Origin: Nomia melanderi
Lineage: Eukaryota; Arthropoda; Insecta; Hymenoptera; Halictidae
NCBI RefSeq assembly: GCF_051020985.1
Contig: NC_134999.1
Location: 22,787,160-22,851,159, forward strand
DNA length: 64,000 bases
Direction of reading: 5' to 3'
The position numbers and the translations under genes were made by a program. The notes beneath the pieces were generated by a model. That model did no database searches, was not told the origin of the DNA, and saw only the letters and a list, made by a program, of their open reading frames with translations. Below, in pieces: positions 1-11,480 of this stretch; the stretch's first letter is position 1, and each line of letters begins with the position of its first letter.

Positions 1-300
1 AATCGGGTCTGCGCAGAAGTGTTTCCGGAGGATGAATGAACAAGACACCCCCTGGAACCATTTCATGCTCCTCAACTTCGAAGAGGGAGGAGTCAAGGGA
101 TGCCCACTTGGCCTCGAGTACCTCGCGGTGAACGTTTCTGCACCACCGAGGATAATCGCTCGAGAGGATAAAGAGGACAGCCGACCGATCTATCTGGTTT
201 GCTTTTCGGCCATTTTAAATGCACCTCAAATATTGACCGCGGACGACTTTCACATTAATCGTACTACGGCGTTTCTGTGACGGAGCGTACCGCGAGGTGA
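1..300. other. Non-repetitive GC-richer island 1
   Basis: Mixed-composition, non-repetitive DNA with many CpGs, ending where a 130-bp tandem array begins. It holds an 82-codon open frame at 32-280 (+), but nothing in its translation resembles a family I know and no splice context supports it. I read it as unique non-coding sequence, possibly regulatory. Confidence 0.5.
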
Positions 301-1170
301 CTTGGACTATGTCGCTTGTGAGGGTGGAAGCTGATTGAGATAATGTTGGTTTTGTTCGTAGGGCCCAAATTTTAAGAAATTTTTGGATACGCAGTATGAA
401 GTAATCAGAAAATTGAAGGAAAATTTACAAATGTGACTCACAGTCTCTTGTGAGGGTGAAAGATGATTGAGATGTTGTTGGTTTTGTTCGTAGGGCCCAA
501 ATTTTGAAAACTTTTTAAAATGCAGTGTGAAATAATTAAAAAATTGAAGGAAAAGTTTAAAATGTGTCTCTCAGTAACTTATGAGAATAAAAGTAATGAT
601 GGAAATATTATTGATATTATTTGTAGGGCCCAAATTTTGAAAGCCCGGAAGAACTTTTGGAAATGCAGTATGAAATAATCAAAAAATTGAAGGAAAAGTT
701 TGAAATTTTACTCTCAGTCTCTGGTGAGGATAAAATATGATTGAAATGTTATTGGTTTTGTTCGTAGGACCCAAATTTCAGAAACTTTTGGAAGTGCATT
801 ATGAAATAGTAAAAAAATTGAATTAAAGAGTTGAAATATGAGTCTCAGTCATTTGTGAGGATAAAAGGAATGATTAAAATGTTATTATTTTTGTTTGTGG
901 GGCCCAAATTTTGAAAGCCCAAAAGACCTTTTGGAATTGTAATATGATGTAATAAAAAAATTGAAGTAAAAAGTTGAAATATGACTCTCAATTACTTGTA
1001 AGGATAAAAAGAATGATTAAAATGTTGTTTTTTTTATTCATAGGGCTCAAATTTGAAAAGGCCAACAAATACTTTTGGAAATGCAATATGAAGTAATTAA
1101 ATTTCAGTCACTTATGAGAATAAAAGGAATGATTACAACGTTATTGTTTTTGTTTATAAGTCCTAAATTT
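301..1170. repeat. Degenerate tandem array, ~130-bp unit, about 7 copies
   Basis: A recognisable block (CTTGTGAGGGTGAAAGATGA, then GTAGGGCCCAAATTTTGA, then AATTGAAGGAAAAGTTT) recurs with anchors near 314, 447, 578, 721, 851, 994 and 1111. Copies decay from left to right. The top strand is G/T-biased, as in other right flanks of islands. Confidence 0.85.
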
Positions 1171-1490
1171 TAAGAGCCCAAAATTAAAGCACTCTAGGAT
1201 TTGTGAAAATTTGTAATCAATTCGTAAAAGTATCAATAATTTTTCAATTGTTTATATTACACCAATTTATTTTATATTATACATTTATTTTTGTGTAAAT
1301 TACACTAATTCATTTATTCGACATTTAAGTTATTTTATATTGTAAATTTCCTTTTGTGTTTATTACACGAATTTATTTATTAGATATTTAATTTATTTTA
1401 TATTATAAATTTGTATATGTGTATATCACACTATTTTATTTATTTAGTAGATAATTTATTTAGAATTTATATTTAATTTATTTCTTCAGG
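1171..1490. repeat. AT-rich degenerate repeat, ~45-65 bp
   Basis: Very AT-rich DNA in which a TTACAC-AATTTATT block returns near 1256, 1302, 1361 and 1425. Nothing gene-like is seen. Confidence 0.5.
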
Positions 1491-1960
1491 ATTCAAAAAT
1501 TCATATTTTCGCGAATATCTGGAAAACTAAAACTAAATGGTACCACCATATATAACAAAAAGTTGTTCAAAATCAAGTCCCCCATAACATACTCCAAAAT
1601 CACTAAAATCAGTAAGAAATCATGTGTCATACAATTACCCCAACTTTACAATTCAAATGATTATTCATATTTTAAAGAATATCTTTAAAACTAAAACCGA
1701 ACGGTATCAACATATATAACAAAAAGTTGCTCAGAATCAAATCCCCCATAAAATACTCCAAAATCATCCAAATCAGTAAGAAATCAAACGATTATTCACA
1801 CTTTAACGAATACCTTTAAAACTAAAACCGATTGACAGTAACACTGTAACAAAAACTTGCTCAAAATCAAGTCCCCCATAACATACTCCAAAATCACCCA
1901 AATCCCTAATAAATCTCCTCCATAACCCCCAAAACCCCATAAAAACCAAACGAAACATTC
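1491..1960. repeat. Three copies of a dispersed repeat (also at 49.86 kb)
   Basis: The core AAAACTAAAAC ... AACAAAAAGTTG.TCA.AATCAAGTCCCCCATA recurs near 1521, 1684 and 1814. A single better-preserved relative lies at about 49,860-49,960, where GTTCAGAATCAAGTCCCCCA is intact. The copies are A/C-rich and form the left flank of the 2-kb island. Confidence 0.75.
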
Positions 1961-2660
1961 ACATCTCAAACACCAAGGAAACAAAAACCCATCAACCCAC
2001 ATCAAAACCTCCCCTCCCCTCCGCCCATCGACCAAACCATCAGCATAATTACCCAACCCCATGAAATCCGACTCCGATCGATCAGCGAAGAACAACACGC
2101 AAACCGTCAACAGCAAATTTCACCATAAACGCCGTCCCCATCACGTCAGCGTATCCAGCCAGCGAGAAGATGTCCTCTCCCATAGGCCCCCATAACCGAG
2201 ACACCGTAAGACTAACAAGGGTGAGTCCCTCACTGACCGGCACAGGTAGGCCCAAAGACATCCAAGCAATAGGGTATGGCAACAGCTCCGGACGCCATAA
2301 TAGCCCCATTGTTGCGGACATGTTTCCAGAACGAGGATTCCTGGGTGGGGAAAGTGGGGACTTTCCGTCGCAGTCCTCGAGGACAATGAGGACTCGAGTA
2401 TCTGTTGTGCTGCTTGTAGCCATCCCCTATTCCTCGGCCCGACAGTTATTAGCGTTATTAATGGCCGGCCATTGACGACTCGATCGGCGATCATTTGTAC
2501 GGGAAAGATCAAACAGATGTACCATGGGGGATGGTCGGGGGATGGTAAGGGACATGAGTGTTGGACAAGGTGTCCTAGTGTCGAATGAGATGTGAGGGTA
2601 TTGTTGGGGACACGGCACGTCTTCTATGGCGTTGCACATTTTTCGGCGTTGAGTGCTCTG
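1961..2660. other. GC-richer island 2
   Basis: Non-repetitive island with overlapping open frames on both strands (about 60-125 codons), which looks like chance openness of GC-rich DNA. The left side is A/C-rich and the right side G/T-rich. A perfect kappa-B-like word lies inside it. Confidence 0.5.
2356..2366 (+). promoter_or_regulatory. Perfect kappa-B-type site GGGGACTTTCC
   Basis: The 11-mer GGGGACTTTCC matches the classical NF-kB/Rel consensus and fits insect Dorsal/Relish-type sites. One exact 11-mer on either strand of a 64-kb window is unlikely by chance, but binding is not shown. Confidence 0.35.
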
Positions 2661-3420
2661 CTTGAAGTTTCGTTCGGTTCAGGTGATTTGTGGATGTGGT
2701 AATTTGACATGGGTGTAAGCGATACTGCATGGGGGGGATTGGGATAGGGGTTGCAGGGGGGTTGGTGATTTGGTTTGATGGTTTGGTGGCGTTTGTGGAG
2801 TTGGTGATTTTGGAATGTCGAGTTGCGTTTTTGTTGTTGTTGAGAAGTGTTGTATTTTTTGTGGTGGTTTTTGCAATGTGTTGGGTTGTGTTGGTTTGAT
2901 GATTTTGTTTGGTAGTGTTTGTGAAGTTGAGGAAAATTTTAGAATATTAAGTTTTGTTCTAGTTGTTGAGAGGGATTATTGTTGATGAGAGGTATTGTAT
3001 TGTTTGGGGGGGGGGGTTGTTTTTGAAGTGGTAGCTTGGTGGTTAATTATTAATAGTTGTTGTTGATGAAGGTAGGTAGGGTTGTTTGAGGAAATTTTGT
3101 TTTGAGTAAGTTGTGTTTTAGTTGTTGAGAGGGATTATTGTTGATGGAGGTATTGTATGGTTTGGGGTGGTTTTTGCAATGGGGTTGGTGAAGTTGATTT
3201 AATGATTTTGTTTGGTAGTGTTTGTGATGTTGAAGATTTTGGAATGTTGAGTTGTGTTTTGTGTTTTTTTGTTGAGAGGGATTATTGTTGATAGAGGTAT
3301 TGTATTGTTTGGGGAGGCTGGCTTTTGAAATGGTAGCTTGTTTTAGTTGTTAATAGTTGATATTGATGGAAGTTGATGCTGTTGTTTGAGGAAATTTGTT
3401 TTGAAATATAATAATATTGA
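2661..3420. repeat. G/T-rich tandem array, ~150-bp unit
   Basis: The block AGAGGGATTATTGTTGAT recurs near 2969, 3128 and 3275, with TATTGT.TGGTTTGGGG and GTAGCTTG between. Almost no C on the top strand. Right flank of island 2. Confidence 0.75.
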
Positions 3421-3605
3421 CACAGTTTTAAAAGACACTCTTTTGAAATGTTAACTTAAAATTGTTTTCTCAGTTTGATTATATTCCCTCAATTGAATTT
3501 TGGTTAATAACCTTATGGTTATTTTTGTTATTGTTATTGGAAATGTCGGAAAGTCAATTCAGAATATATGATTAAGCTTGGAAAATAATTGTAAGTTGAA
3601 TATTT

Positions 3606-3860
3606 AGAAGGTTTCTTTTGACAGCCCCAGATTCCTGGCGTCAGAGTCCATAAATATAATCTTAATATCATAGTTCACAACTGCAATCCCAACATCACAG
3701 TTCACAACTAATATAATAATAATAATAATAATAATAATGTTCGCAACTATAATCCTACCATCATATTTCACAACTATACTCCTAACATCATAGTTCACAA
3801 CAACCTCACCACCATACTCCACAATAAGAATCGCAACACCACACTCCACAACTTCTAGTT
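3606..3860. repeat. Minisatellite (ATCATAGTTCACAACTATAA family), short copy
   Basis: About 24-30-bp units of the form CATAGTTCACAACTATAATC. It includes an (AAT)n run near 3714-3738. The left edge, GGTTTCTTTTGACAG followed by GATTCCT, is the same as the edge of the larger array at 9.16 kb, so the two share an origin. Confidence 0.85.
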
Positions 3861-3879
3861 TTATTATTTTGCAATTATT

Positions 3880-4560
3880 GCTGTTCTCAAAGTATTCGAT
3901 GTGATTTTGAAAATAAATACTTTTATCCTATAGTTTTAATTTTGTCATTTTGCAATCATTGACATTCATCAGACTATCAGACTATTTCACAGTCGAAATG
4001 ATTCTTTCATTTAACACTTTCAGTTCTGTTATTTTGCCATCATTGATATTTATCATTGATATTCACATACTCCGTGCAAACATAAACCACACAAAATCAT
4101 TAAAACAATCCTCCAATCCCTACACACCTACCCCCCCCCCCACACACCGCATCCATAAAAATATTTCATAACCGAAACAATTTTATATTATTTTTATTTT
4201 ATTTTTATTATTTCATCATTGACATGCACCTACTCAATGTAAACATAACCTCCCACACAAAACCACAAAAATCCACACATAAACACAAACCACATCTATC
4301 TATCGATCCACAGCCACAACGCTTTCAGTTTCATTATGTTGCAATCATTAATATTTACTACTAACATTCACCTACTCAATGCAAGAATAACCTCCCACAC
4401 AAAACCACCCTCCCACACACACGAACACACACAAACACCATCCCTGTATCTACAGACACAACACTTTCAGTTTCATTATTATGCAATCATTAATATTTAC
4501 TGTTAACATTCACCTACTCAATACAAGCATAACCTCCTACACGAAATCACCTACACACAC
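3880..4560. repeat. A/C-rich tandem array, ~130-140 bp
   Basis: TTTTGCAATCATT plus ATTCACCTACTCAATG plus ATAACCTCCCACACAAAACC recur near 3946, 4030, 4190, 4330 and 4470. In the 60 bases from 4381 I count 27 C and 3 G. Left flank of island 3. Confidence 0.8.
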
Positions 4561-5155
4561 AAACACACACCACCTCCACTCATCGATCGCCATCCACCAT
4601 CGCCTTCCGTCCAGCCAGCAAGCCCCGAATAGGAAATGCAAATAGGAAGGCTGTCACTTTCGGAAGCGATTTTTCGGTTAATCGGGTCTCCCTTTGGCGC
4701 TCGGGCAACCGGCTCTCCCCGGTTGAGCACGGCGCACGCTCTTCCGGGTCGAATTATCCAATTACCTGGAGGCCAACCTGCGCCCCGAAGTTGGAAGGTC
4801 GAGGAACGGATCGGCACCGCGGCGGTGGCTACAGCGCGCGGCGGTCGTGGCCCAAAGCGGGCCGGACAAAGAGCTCGTAAACGCGTTATTCCACGCCAAC
4901 GAATCTGTCAGAGCCGCTTCTCCGGGTGCATCGCGCGGAAAAGGTCCGTCCACAGGCACCGCGCCGTGCCCACACGTATTTCCAGCCGGGCCAGGGAGAG
5001 AGAGGCTGGCTGTGCTCCGCTTACCTTCGTTATCTTGACATCGACGGCCAGCGGGGCCGCGATGATAACTTGACGGACAAAGAGGGGAAACGAATGGTAT
5101 CGTGTCGCCGCACTTTCAACTTCGATGATGATGCGATGTGGTATTTGGGAGGGGG
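4561..5155. other. GC-rich island 3
   Basis: Non-repetitive, CpG-rich. It contains a 145-codon frame at 4636-5073 (+) and overlapping frames on the other strand, all Arg/Ala/Gly/Pro-rich as expected of chance frames in GC-rich DNA. No recognisable domain. Confidence 0.5.
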
Positions 5156-5560
5156 GTAGGGTGAGGGTGGGAATGTTAGGTTAGGTTGTTGGGGAGTGTT
5201 GGGTACTTAGTTTCGGAGGTGGATTGTAATGTTTTATGTTTTGTGGGAAGGTTTGTTTAATGTAGATGCGTGTGGGAGTTGTAATTGAGTGGCTTTGTTT
5301 TCTAATTTGTGGAATTTTTTGTGGGAAAAGATAGGTTAGGGTTTTGTTGAGGAGTTGGTGTTGGGTACTTGGTTTAGAAGATGAGATTGTAATGTTTAAT
5401 TTTTTGTGGGAAAATTTGTGTAATGTGTGTGGGTGTTGGAATTGCGTAGTTTTGTTTTTTAATTTATGTGTGATTTTTGGTGGGAAAAGTTAGGTTAGGA
5501 TTTTGCAGTGGGTTAGTCAATTTGGATACTTAATTTAGGAGATGTGAAATAATGACGTTT
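5156..5560. repeat. G/T-rich tandem array, ~160-bp unit, 3 copies
   Basis: GTTAGG...TTG followed by TTGGGTACTTAGTTT and TGTGGGAA recurs near 5174, 5330 and 5490. In the 60 bases from 5161 I count 28 G and 2 C, the mirror image of the left flank of the same island. Confidence 0.8.
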
Positions 5561-5639
5561 AATGTTTTTTAAGAACCTTTGCATAATGTAGAAGTGTACA
5601 GAATATTAAAATGGAATAACTTTATTGTTTAATCTATGT

Positions 5640-5910
5640 GTGATTTCTTGGTAAATAATTATATAACCTAACCTTAACCTTGCAATCTGAACTTAGTGTT
5701 TCGGTTAATATAAGTTATTGTTATTACTAAAAGTTATTGGCATTACTTGAGGAAATGTGTATTTCAAGTAATACTAACAATATTTGAAAAATCACATTTT
5801 CTCAAATAATACGAACATCTTTGAGTAATAATAAAAATACTAAGTTCAGATTTTAAATGTTGTCTTTTGACATTTTCAGTATAAATACTGTTAAACAGTC
5901 TACTCTATAA
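5640..5910 (-). repeat. Dispersed repeat family R, copy 1
   Basis: Contains AACTTAGTGTTT, its complement AAATACTAAGTTCAGA, and the TTTTCTCAAATAATAC block. The same words build the arrays at 20.48-21.1 kb and 51.0-51.48 kb. Both orientations occur here, so this copy is partly inverted on itself. Confidence 0.65.
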
Positions 5911-5959
5911 GATTTGTCAAAAGAACATAAATTGAAGTATTAGAGTAATTTTAAAAGGT

Positions 5960-6300
5960 AGTGAATTTAAATACGCTAACATTAAGAAGTGAAAAATTTA
6001 AATAATCAAACTTTAAGAACCGGAAAGTCTAAATAATTTAATTTTGAGAACTGGAAAATATAGACAATCTAATTTCAGGGACTGGAAAATCTAAATAATC
6101 TAATTTAAAGAACTGGAAAATCTGAATAATCTAATTTCAGGAGCTGGAAAATCTAAATAATCTAATTTCAAGAACTGGGAAATCTAGACAATCTAATTTT
6201 AGGAATTGGAAAATCTAAATTATCTAATTTAAGTAATTGGAAAGTCTAAACAATCTAATTCCAGGAACAAGAAAATCTAAACCATCTGTTATAATTTTAA
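5960..6300. repeat. 34-bp minisatellite, about 10 copies
   Basis: Units of the form AACTGGAAAATCTAAATAAT followed by CTAATTTCAAG repeat regularly from about 5990 to 6290, with one or two changes per copy. Confidence 0.9.
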
Positions 6301-6700
6301 AAACTGTTAAATTTCAATAATATAACTTCCGGAAGTTGCAAATTCAAACTTATTGACAATGTTTAAGTTAGAATTAAATAAACAAGCACCACACATTTCA
6401 GAACCTAAAATCCAACCCACCCCATATGCCACTAAAAATGTTCAAACACATTCTCCCAATCGATACACTAAAAATCGATTCGCTATTCTTAATCTATTCC
6501 TTCCCCACCTAATCTAAAAAAAAACTAGCCAAATACTCGCAAAACATCCCGAATATCCTTATTAATCCCAACAAATCCATGAAATTCCCGTAAACTAAGT
6601 CTCCAACGACTGCATTCGCAAGGAACTGAAAAGATCAAGCTGGCAACATAAAACGACATGTGTTCCTCTCGCGTAATCCACGTGGACGCAGTGTCTAGGC
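6301..6700. other. A/C-rich stretch running into unique sequence
   Basis: A/C-rich to about 6530, then mixed unique sequence up to the MITE. A 62-codon frame lies at 6525-6713 (-) but its start lies inside the transposon end. No gene evidence. Confidence 0.4.
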
Positions 6701-7485
6701 CAGTGTTTCCCAACGTGGGGTCGTTTCCCCATGGGGTGGCAATTTTATTTTTAAATGGGGCAATTTGAAATTGGAAATATCACTGCATATATTTTAGAAA
6801 TATTTATGCAAGTAAATAAAATGGCAAGAATGTTAAAATAAATGTTATAAAAATATGGTAATATAATATTAAAGATTATAGTAAATATCAGAAAAATATT
6901 ATAATATTAGAAGATTATTATAATGTAATATTATAAATTATATATATGTTATGAAGGGGGACTATTTTATTTCCAAGTGGGGCAATTTGAAATTTGAAAA
7001 ATCACTTCATACATTTCACAATATTCACGCTCGTAAACAAAATAGCAAAAATATTGTAATAAATATTAGAAGAATATTCTAATAAATATTAGAGGAATAT
7101 TCTAATAAATATTAGAAATATATTCTAATAAATATCAGATGAATATTCTAATAAATATTACAAGAACATTATAATGAATATTAGACGAATGGTATTATAA
7201 ATATTAGAAGGATATTGTAATAAATATTAGAAGAATATTCTAATGAATATTAGTTCAATATTATAATAAATATTATAAGAATATTGTAATATACATCAGA
7301 ATAATATTATAATAAATATCACAGGTATATTCTAATAAATATTTAAACAATATTACAATAAATATTCCAAGAACATTATAACAAATATCATAACACACCA
7401 TTAAAAATTCTATACATCTCCCATGTGTAGCCATAAAAATTCCAAAAAGGCTTAAATGAATCCCAAAAAAGGTTGGGAAACACTG
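6701..7485. mobile_element. hAT-like non-autonomous element (MITE), 785 bp
   Basis: Begins CAGTGTTTCCCAAC and ends with the exact inverse, GTTGGGAAACACTG, at 7472-7485: a 14-bp perfect terminal inverted repeat with the CAGTG start typical of hAT elements. The flanking octamers GTCTAGGC (6693-6700) and TTATAGAT (7486-7493) share the central TA expected of the Buster group, but only about half their bases, so any target duplication has decayed. The GGGGCAATTTGAAAT subterminal block occurs twice inside, and the centre is an AT minisatellite. There is no transposase frame. A truncated relative starts at 59,514. Confidence 0.85.
7050..7400. repeat. ~24-bp AT minisatellite inside the hAT-like element
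   Basis: Units such as AATAAATATTAGAAGAATAT repeat about 14 times. Each unit is close to self-complementary (ATATTCTAATAAATATTAGA), so the core could fold into hairpins. The same minisatellite fills the second copy at 59.6-59.96 kb. Confidence 0.85.
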
Positions 7486-7905
7486 TTATAGATGATTCCT
7501 CGTCTAAACAGAACAGCTTAATCGCGATCGACATTTACGAGGGACGTTTCTCGATATCCGGAACCCGGGTGGGCCCCCATTCCCCTCCCCCCTTTTAGTT
7601 ATTGGCGAAAAATGCAAGAAAGGTCCCCGGCAGCACGGCGGGATAAGGGTCACGCTGCACCGCGAGACATAAAAACCCGTGGAAGGGGCCCTTTAACAGG
7701 GGCGTAGCAGCACAATATCGTACAAGGTGCACAATGACATCGACTGGCTGGCATTGTGGTCGCGGGCCAGTTGTTCCCGTGGGATCCGTGTCTGTGAAGG
7801 CTTTGACATAATTAGTCCACGTATCGGAATGATCAGCTGTGGGAATAGACCTTGTAAAACTGTCGATCTACATCTTGATGGAGGAACGAGGGTGTCGTGG
7901 CCATT
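7486..7905. other. GC-rich island 4
   Basis: Non-repetitive. It contains a pyrimidine run CCCCCATTCCCCTCCCCCC near 7574 and a 62-codon frame at 7727-7915 (+) with no recognisable similarity. The right side passes sharply into a G/T-rich array. Confidence 0.5.
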
Positions 7906-8600
7906 GAACCCCTAGGAGGAAGCAGTTTGGATAGTGGAACTAGCTCTTGAATTGGGATTTTGGGACTTTTGGGAGAGGACTGGGGTTAGGTGGTTTGGAA
8001 TTTGGGAATTGAGAATGTATTAATTAAAATTGGTAAAGATTTGTGGAATAATTTTGATAACACTGTGTTGAACCCATAGGAGGAAGTAGTTCGGATAGTG
8101 GAATTGGGATTTTGGGAGCTTTGAGGAGAGAGAATTGAGGTTAGGTGATTTGGATTTTAGAAATTGGTGACAATGCATTAATTAAAATTGATAGAGAGAT
8201 TTGTAGAATAATTTTTATGAAACTATATTGAACCTCTAAAAGGAAGTAGTTCGGATAGTGGAATTGGGATTTTGGAATTTTTAAGGAGAGAGTATTTAGG
8301 TTAGGTGACTTGGATTTTGGAAATTGGAAAGAATACATTAATTAAAATTGATACAGATATTTGTAGCTTAATGATAAAATTATATTATACCCCTAAGAGG
8401 AAATAGTTTGGATAGTGGAATTGAGATTTTGAAATTTTTGTAGAAAGTATTGAGGTTAGGAAATTAGGAATTTTGGACATTAAGAATACATTAATTAAGA
8501 TTGATAGAGATTTGTACAATAATGTTTATAAGATTATATTGAATCTCTAAGAAGAAACAGTTCAGATAGTGGAAATTATTATTGAATTGAAATTTTGGAA
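7906..8600. repeat. G/T-rich tandem array, ~158-bp unit, 4.5 copies
   Basis: GAACCCCTAGGAGGAAG...GGATAGTGGAA recurs near 7906, 8070, 8230, 8389 and 8541, with GGGTTAGGTGATTTGGATTT inside each. Right flank of island 4. Confidence 0.85.
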
Positions 8601-8765
8601 AAGACTAATTAGAGCCTTCTTGATATAAATTATATATCAATTGCTAAAACAGTAGAAAAAAGATCACTATATACTGATCTCTTGTTTTCTATAAATTATA
8701 ATTAAATTAAATGAAGCTAATTAAATGAAATGAAGTGAAGGAAAAGAGAGAGACCTAACCAAGTG
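8600..8765. repeat. Repeat shared with the 12.1-12.5 kb array
   Basis: TATAAATTATATATCAATT, then an ACAGTAGAAAAA block, CTCTTGTTTTCT and a TTAATTAAATTAAATGAA run match words of the array at 12,080-12,480. Confidence 0.55.
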
Positions 8766-8879
8766 CCAAGGGTCACCTCATAATTACCTCTATCCCCCAA
8801 AACATCCTACACCCACAAAAACCTGGCATCAACAAGTAGATCACCCCCCACCTATGAAACTAACTACAAATATAGGTCA

Positions 8880-9145
8880 GCAAGTATTCAATAGGATTAG
8901 TTGAGTCATCATAGCCTGAAGAGGTCCTGCTGGCAGGTGTGCGGGTGGAATCGTTATTATTGTGCAGCAGAATGGCCCTAAACTCGAGGAAGCTCAAGTG
9001 GACGAGGACCTCTGAACCTCTGGAGAGGTCCTTTTCAATGAAAAAAGAAGAATGTTTTCAACGACGACATAATACTTCATATAACAGCGACCTTACAGGA
9101 GTAGAAGACGCGAAAAACAGCGGAAACAAAGATAGCCTGTGAGCG
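8880..9145. other. Unique segment whose right part is duplicated at 10.0 kb
   Basis: The part from about 9026 to 9140 (GTCCTTTTCAATGAAAAAAG ... ACATAA.ACTTCA.ATAACAGCGAC ... CGCGAAAAACAGCGGAAA.AAAGAT) recurs in direct orientation at about 10,010-10,110. The minisatellite array lies exactly between the two copies. Confidence 0.8.
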
Positions 9146-9149
9146 ATAA

Positions 9150-9950
9150 AAATTTGGAAGGTTTCTTTTGACAGTCTCTGATTCCTAACCTTCATAGTTC
9201 ATAACTAGAATCTAACATTATAGTTCATAATTCTATTTCTAATATCATAGTTCATAACTATAATCTAATATCATAGTTAATAACTATAATCCTAATATCG
9301 TAGTTGAAAACTATAATCCTAACATCACAACTCAGAACTATATTCCTAATATCACAGTTCACAACTATAATCCTAATATTAATAATAATGTCTTCAACTA
9401 TATCCTAACATCATATTACACAACTACAATCCCATCACTATACCTCATAACTATAAACCTAACATCACAGTTCACAACTATAATCCGTATATCATACTTC
9501 ATAATTATAATCCTAATATTGTAATTCATAACTATAATCCAAATATCATAGTTCACAACTATAATTCTAGTATCATAGTTCACAACTGCAATCCCAAATC
9601 TATACTTCATAACTATAGTTCTAACATCACAGTTCATAATTATAAACCAAATATCATAGTTCACAACTATAATCCTAACCTCAATAATAATGTTCACAAC
9701 TACAATCCTAACACTATACTTCATAACTATAATTCAAATATCATAGTCCACAACTATAATCTTAATACCAATAATAACATTCACAACTACAATACCAATA
9801 CTATACTTCATAATTTCACAACTATAATCCTAAAATCATATTTCACAACAACCATCCCAACATCACAATTCACAAATACAATCTTAACACCAATAATAAT
9901 CACAACTGCTCAATCCAAATATATGCTCCCAAAACAAAACGACTAAAACA
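9150..9950 (+). repeat. Large minisatellite (ATCATAGTTCACAACTATAA), A/C orientation
   Basis: About 27 units of roughly 24-36 bp. The C-poor reverse strand gives a 102-codon frame of VVNYDIRI repeats at 9416-9724 (-), which is an artefact. The same unit returns inverted at 10,560-11,480 on the other side of island 5. Confidence 0.95.
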
Positions 9951-10400
9951 ATCCCCCACACACATCCAAAGCCACACCACCCATCGATCCACAGTCATCA
10001 TCGTCCTTTTCAATGAAAAAAAATATGTTTTCACCGGAGACATAACGCTTCACATAACAGCGACGTCCCACTACTACAAGTCGCGAGAAACAGCGGAAAT
10101 AAAGATGGCCGGCGGGAGGAGGACGGTGAACTCGTGGAAATGAAGCTTTCAAAAAAATCGGATGAAAATTCTGCCGGGTTCAGTGAACGACGTCATTATC
10201 GCCCTGTTAAGTCGCGTTTACTAACGATCCGCACGCACTTTGCCGCCCATTCTGCGCGCGGCCGGACGTTTTCCCGCGCGAAACGAGCGAGGAACAGGGA
10301 CTGCACTCGAGCGTTTTGTTTTTTCCCAAGAACCGAGGCGCACTTCAACGTGAACGAGCGAACGAGTATAAATTGTTCGTTCAAAGGGAAAGGGGGGGGC
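9951..10400. other. GC-rich island 5
   Basis: Starts with the second copy of the 115-bp duplication, then CpG-rich unique DNA with AAAGATGGCCGGCGGG near 10,101 and CGCGCGGCC near 10,255. It contains the word AAGATGGCCGGC, YY1-like. Flanked by the same minisatellite in opposite orientations. Confidence 0.6.
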
Positions 10401-10560
10401 GTGTGGGGAATTGATAAGTGTTTATTGGAGACTTCTGGGATGATTCTTGGGGTTTTGATAGTTGAATTAGGGTGGTGCAGTGATGGACAGAAATATAAGA
10501 CGCTTTAGATGTTTTTATGTATAATGTATGTGATAGAAAGAAAGGTAGAGTTTGTGGGAG
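10401..10560. other. G-rich transition sequence
   Basis: Very G-rich top strand with a run of nine G near 10,393. Joins the island to the inverted minisatellite. Confidence 0.5.
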
Positions 10561-11480
10561 GGAGGAGGATAGTTGTGAAGTATAGTGATAGGGTGGAGTG
10601 AATGATATTATTAATATTGGGATTTTAGTTAAGAATTGTGATGTTGGGAATATATTTGTATAGTGTTGGGATTGTAGTTGTGAATATTATTGATATTAGG
10701 TTTATAGTTGTGAACTGTGATACTGGGATTATAGTTGTGAAGTATAGTGCTGTGATTGTAGTTGTGAACTGTGATGTTATAACTATGGTTGTGGATATTG
10801 TTATGGATATTAGGATTGTAGTTGTGAATTGTGATGTTAGGACTATGGTTGTGAATATTGTTATGGTTATTAAGATTGTGGTTGTGAATTGTGATGTTAG
10901 GACTATGGTTCTGAATATTGTTATGGTTATTAAGATTGTGGTTGTGAATTGTGATGTTAGGACTATGGTTCTGAATATTGTTATGGTTATTAAGATTGTG
11001 GTTGTGAATTGTGATGTTAGTACTGTGGTTGGAGTATTATTACTGATACTAGGATTATAGTTGTGAACTGTGATATTAGGTTTATGGTTATGAGGTACAG
11101 TGATGGGATTGTAGTTGTGAAATATGATGTTAGGATATAGTTGAAAATATTATTATTAATATTAGGATTACAGTTGTGAACTGTGATGTTAGGACTATGG
11201 TTGGAATACTATTATTGACGTTAGAATTATATTTGTGAACAGTGATGCAAGGATTGTAGTTGTGAAGTGTAGTATTATGATTGCAGTTGTGAACTGTGAT
11301 GTTAGATCTACGTTTGTGATTACTCTTATTGATATTGTGATTGTAGCTGTGAATTGTGATGTTGGTACAGTTTTTGGAACATTATGATTGATGTTAGGAT
11401 CATAGTTATAAACTGTGATATTATGATTATAGTTACGAATATTATTACTGATATCACAATTATAATTGTGACCTGTGACA
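10561..11480 (-). repeat. Large minisatellite, inverted (G/T) orientation
   Basis: Reverse complement of the 9.15-9.95 kb array: units such as GATTGTAGTTGTGAACTGTG. Within it a ~72-bp higher-order unit (AATATTGTTATGGTTATTAA plus flanks) is repeated almost exactly four times at about 10,790-11,020, producing a 140-codon artefact frame. Orientation flips near 11,450-11,475. Confidence 0.95.
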
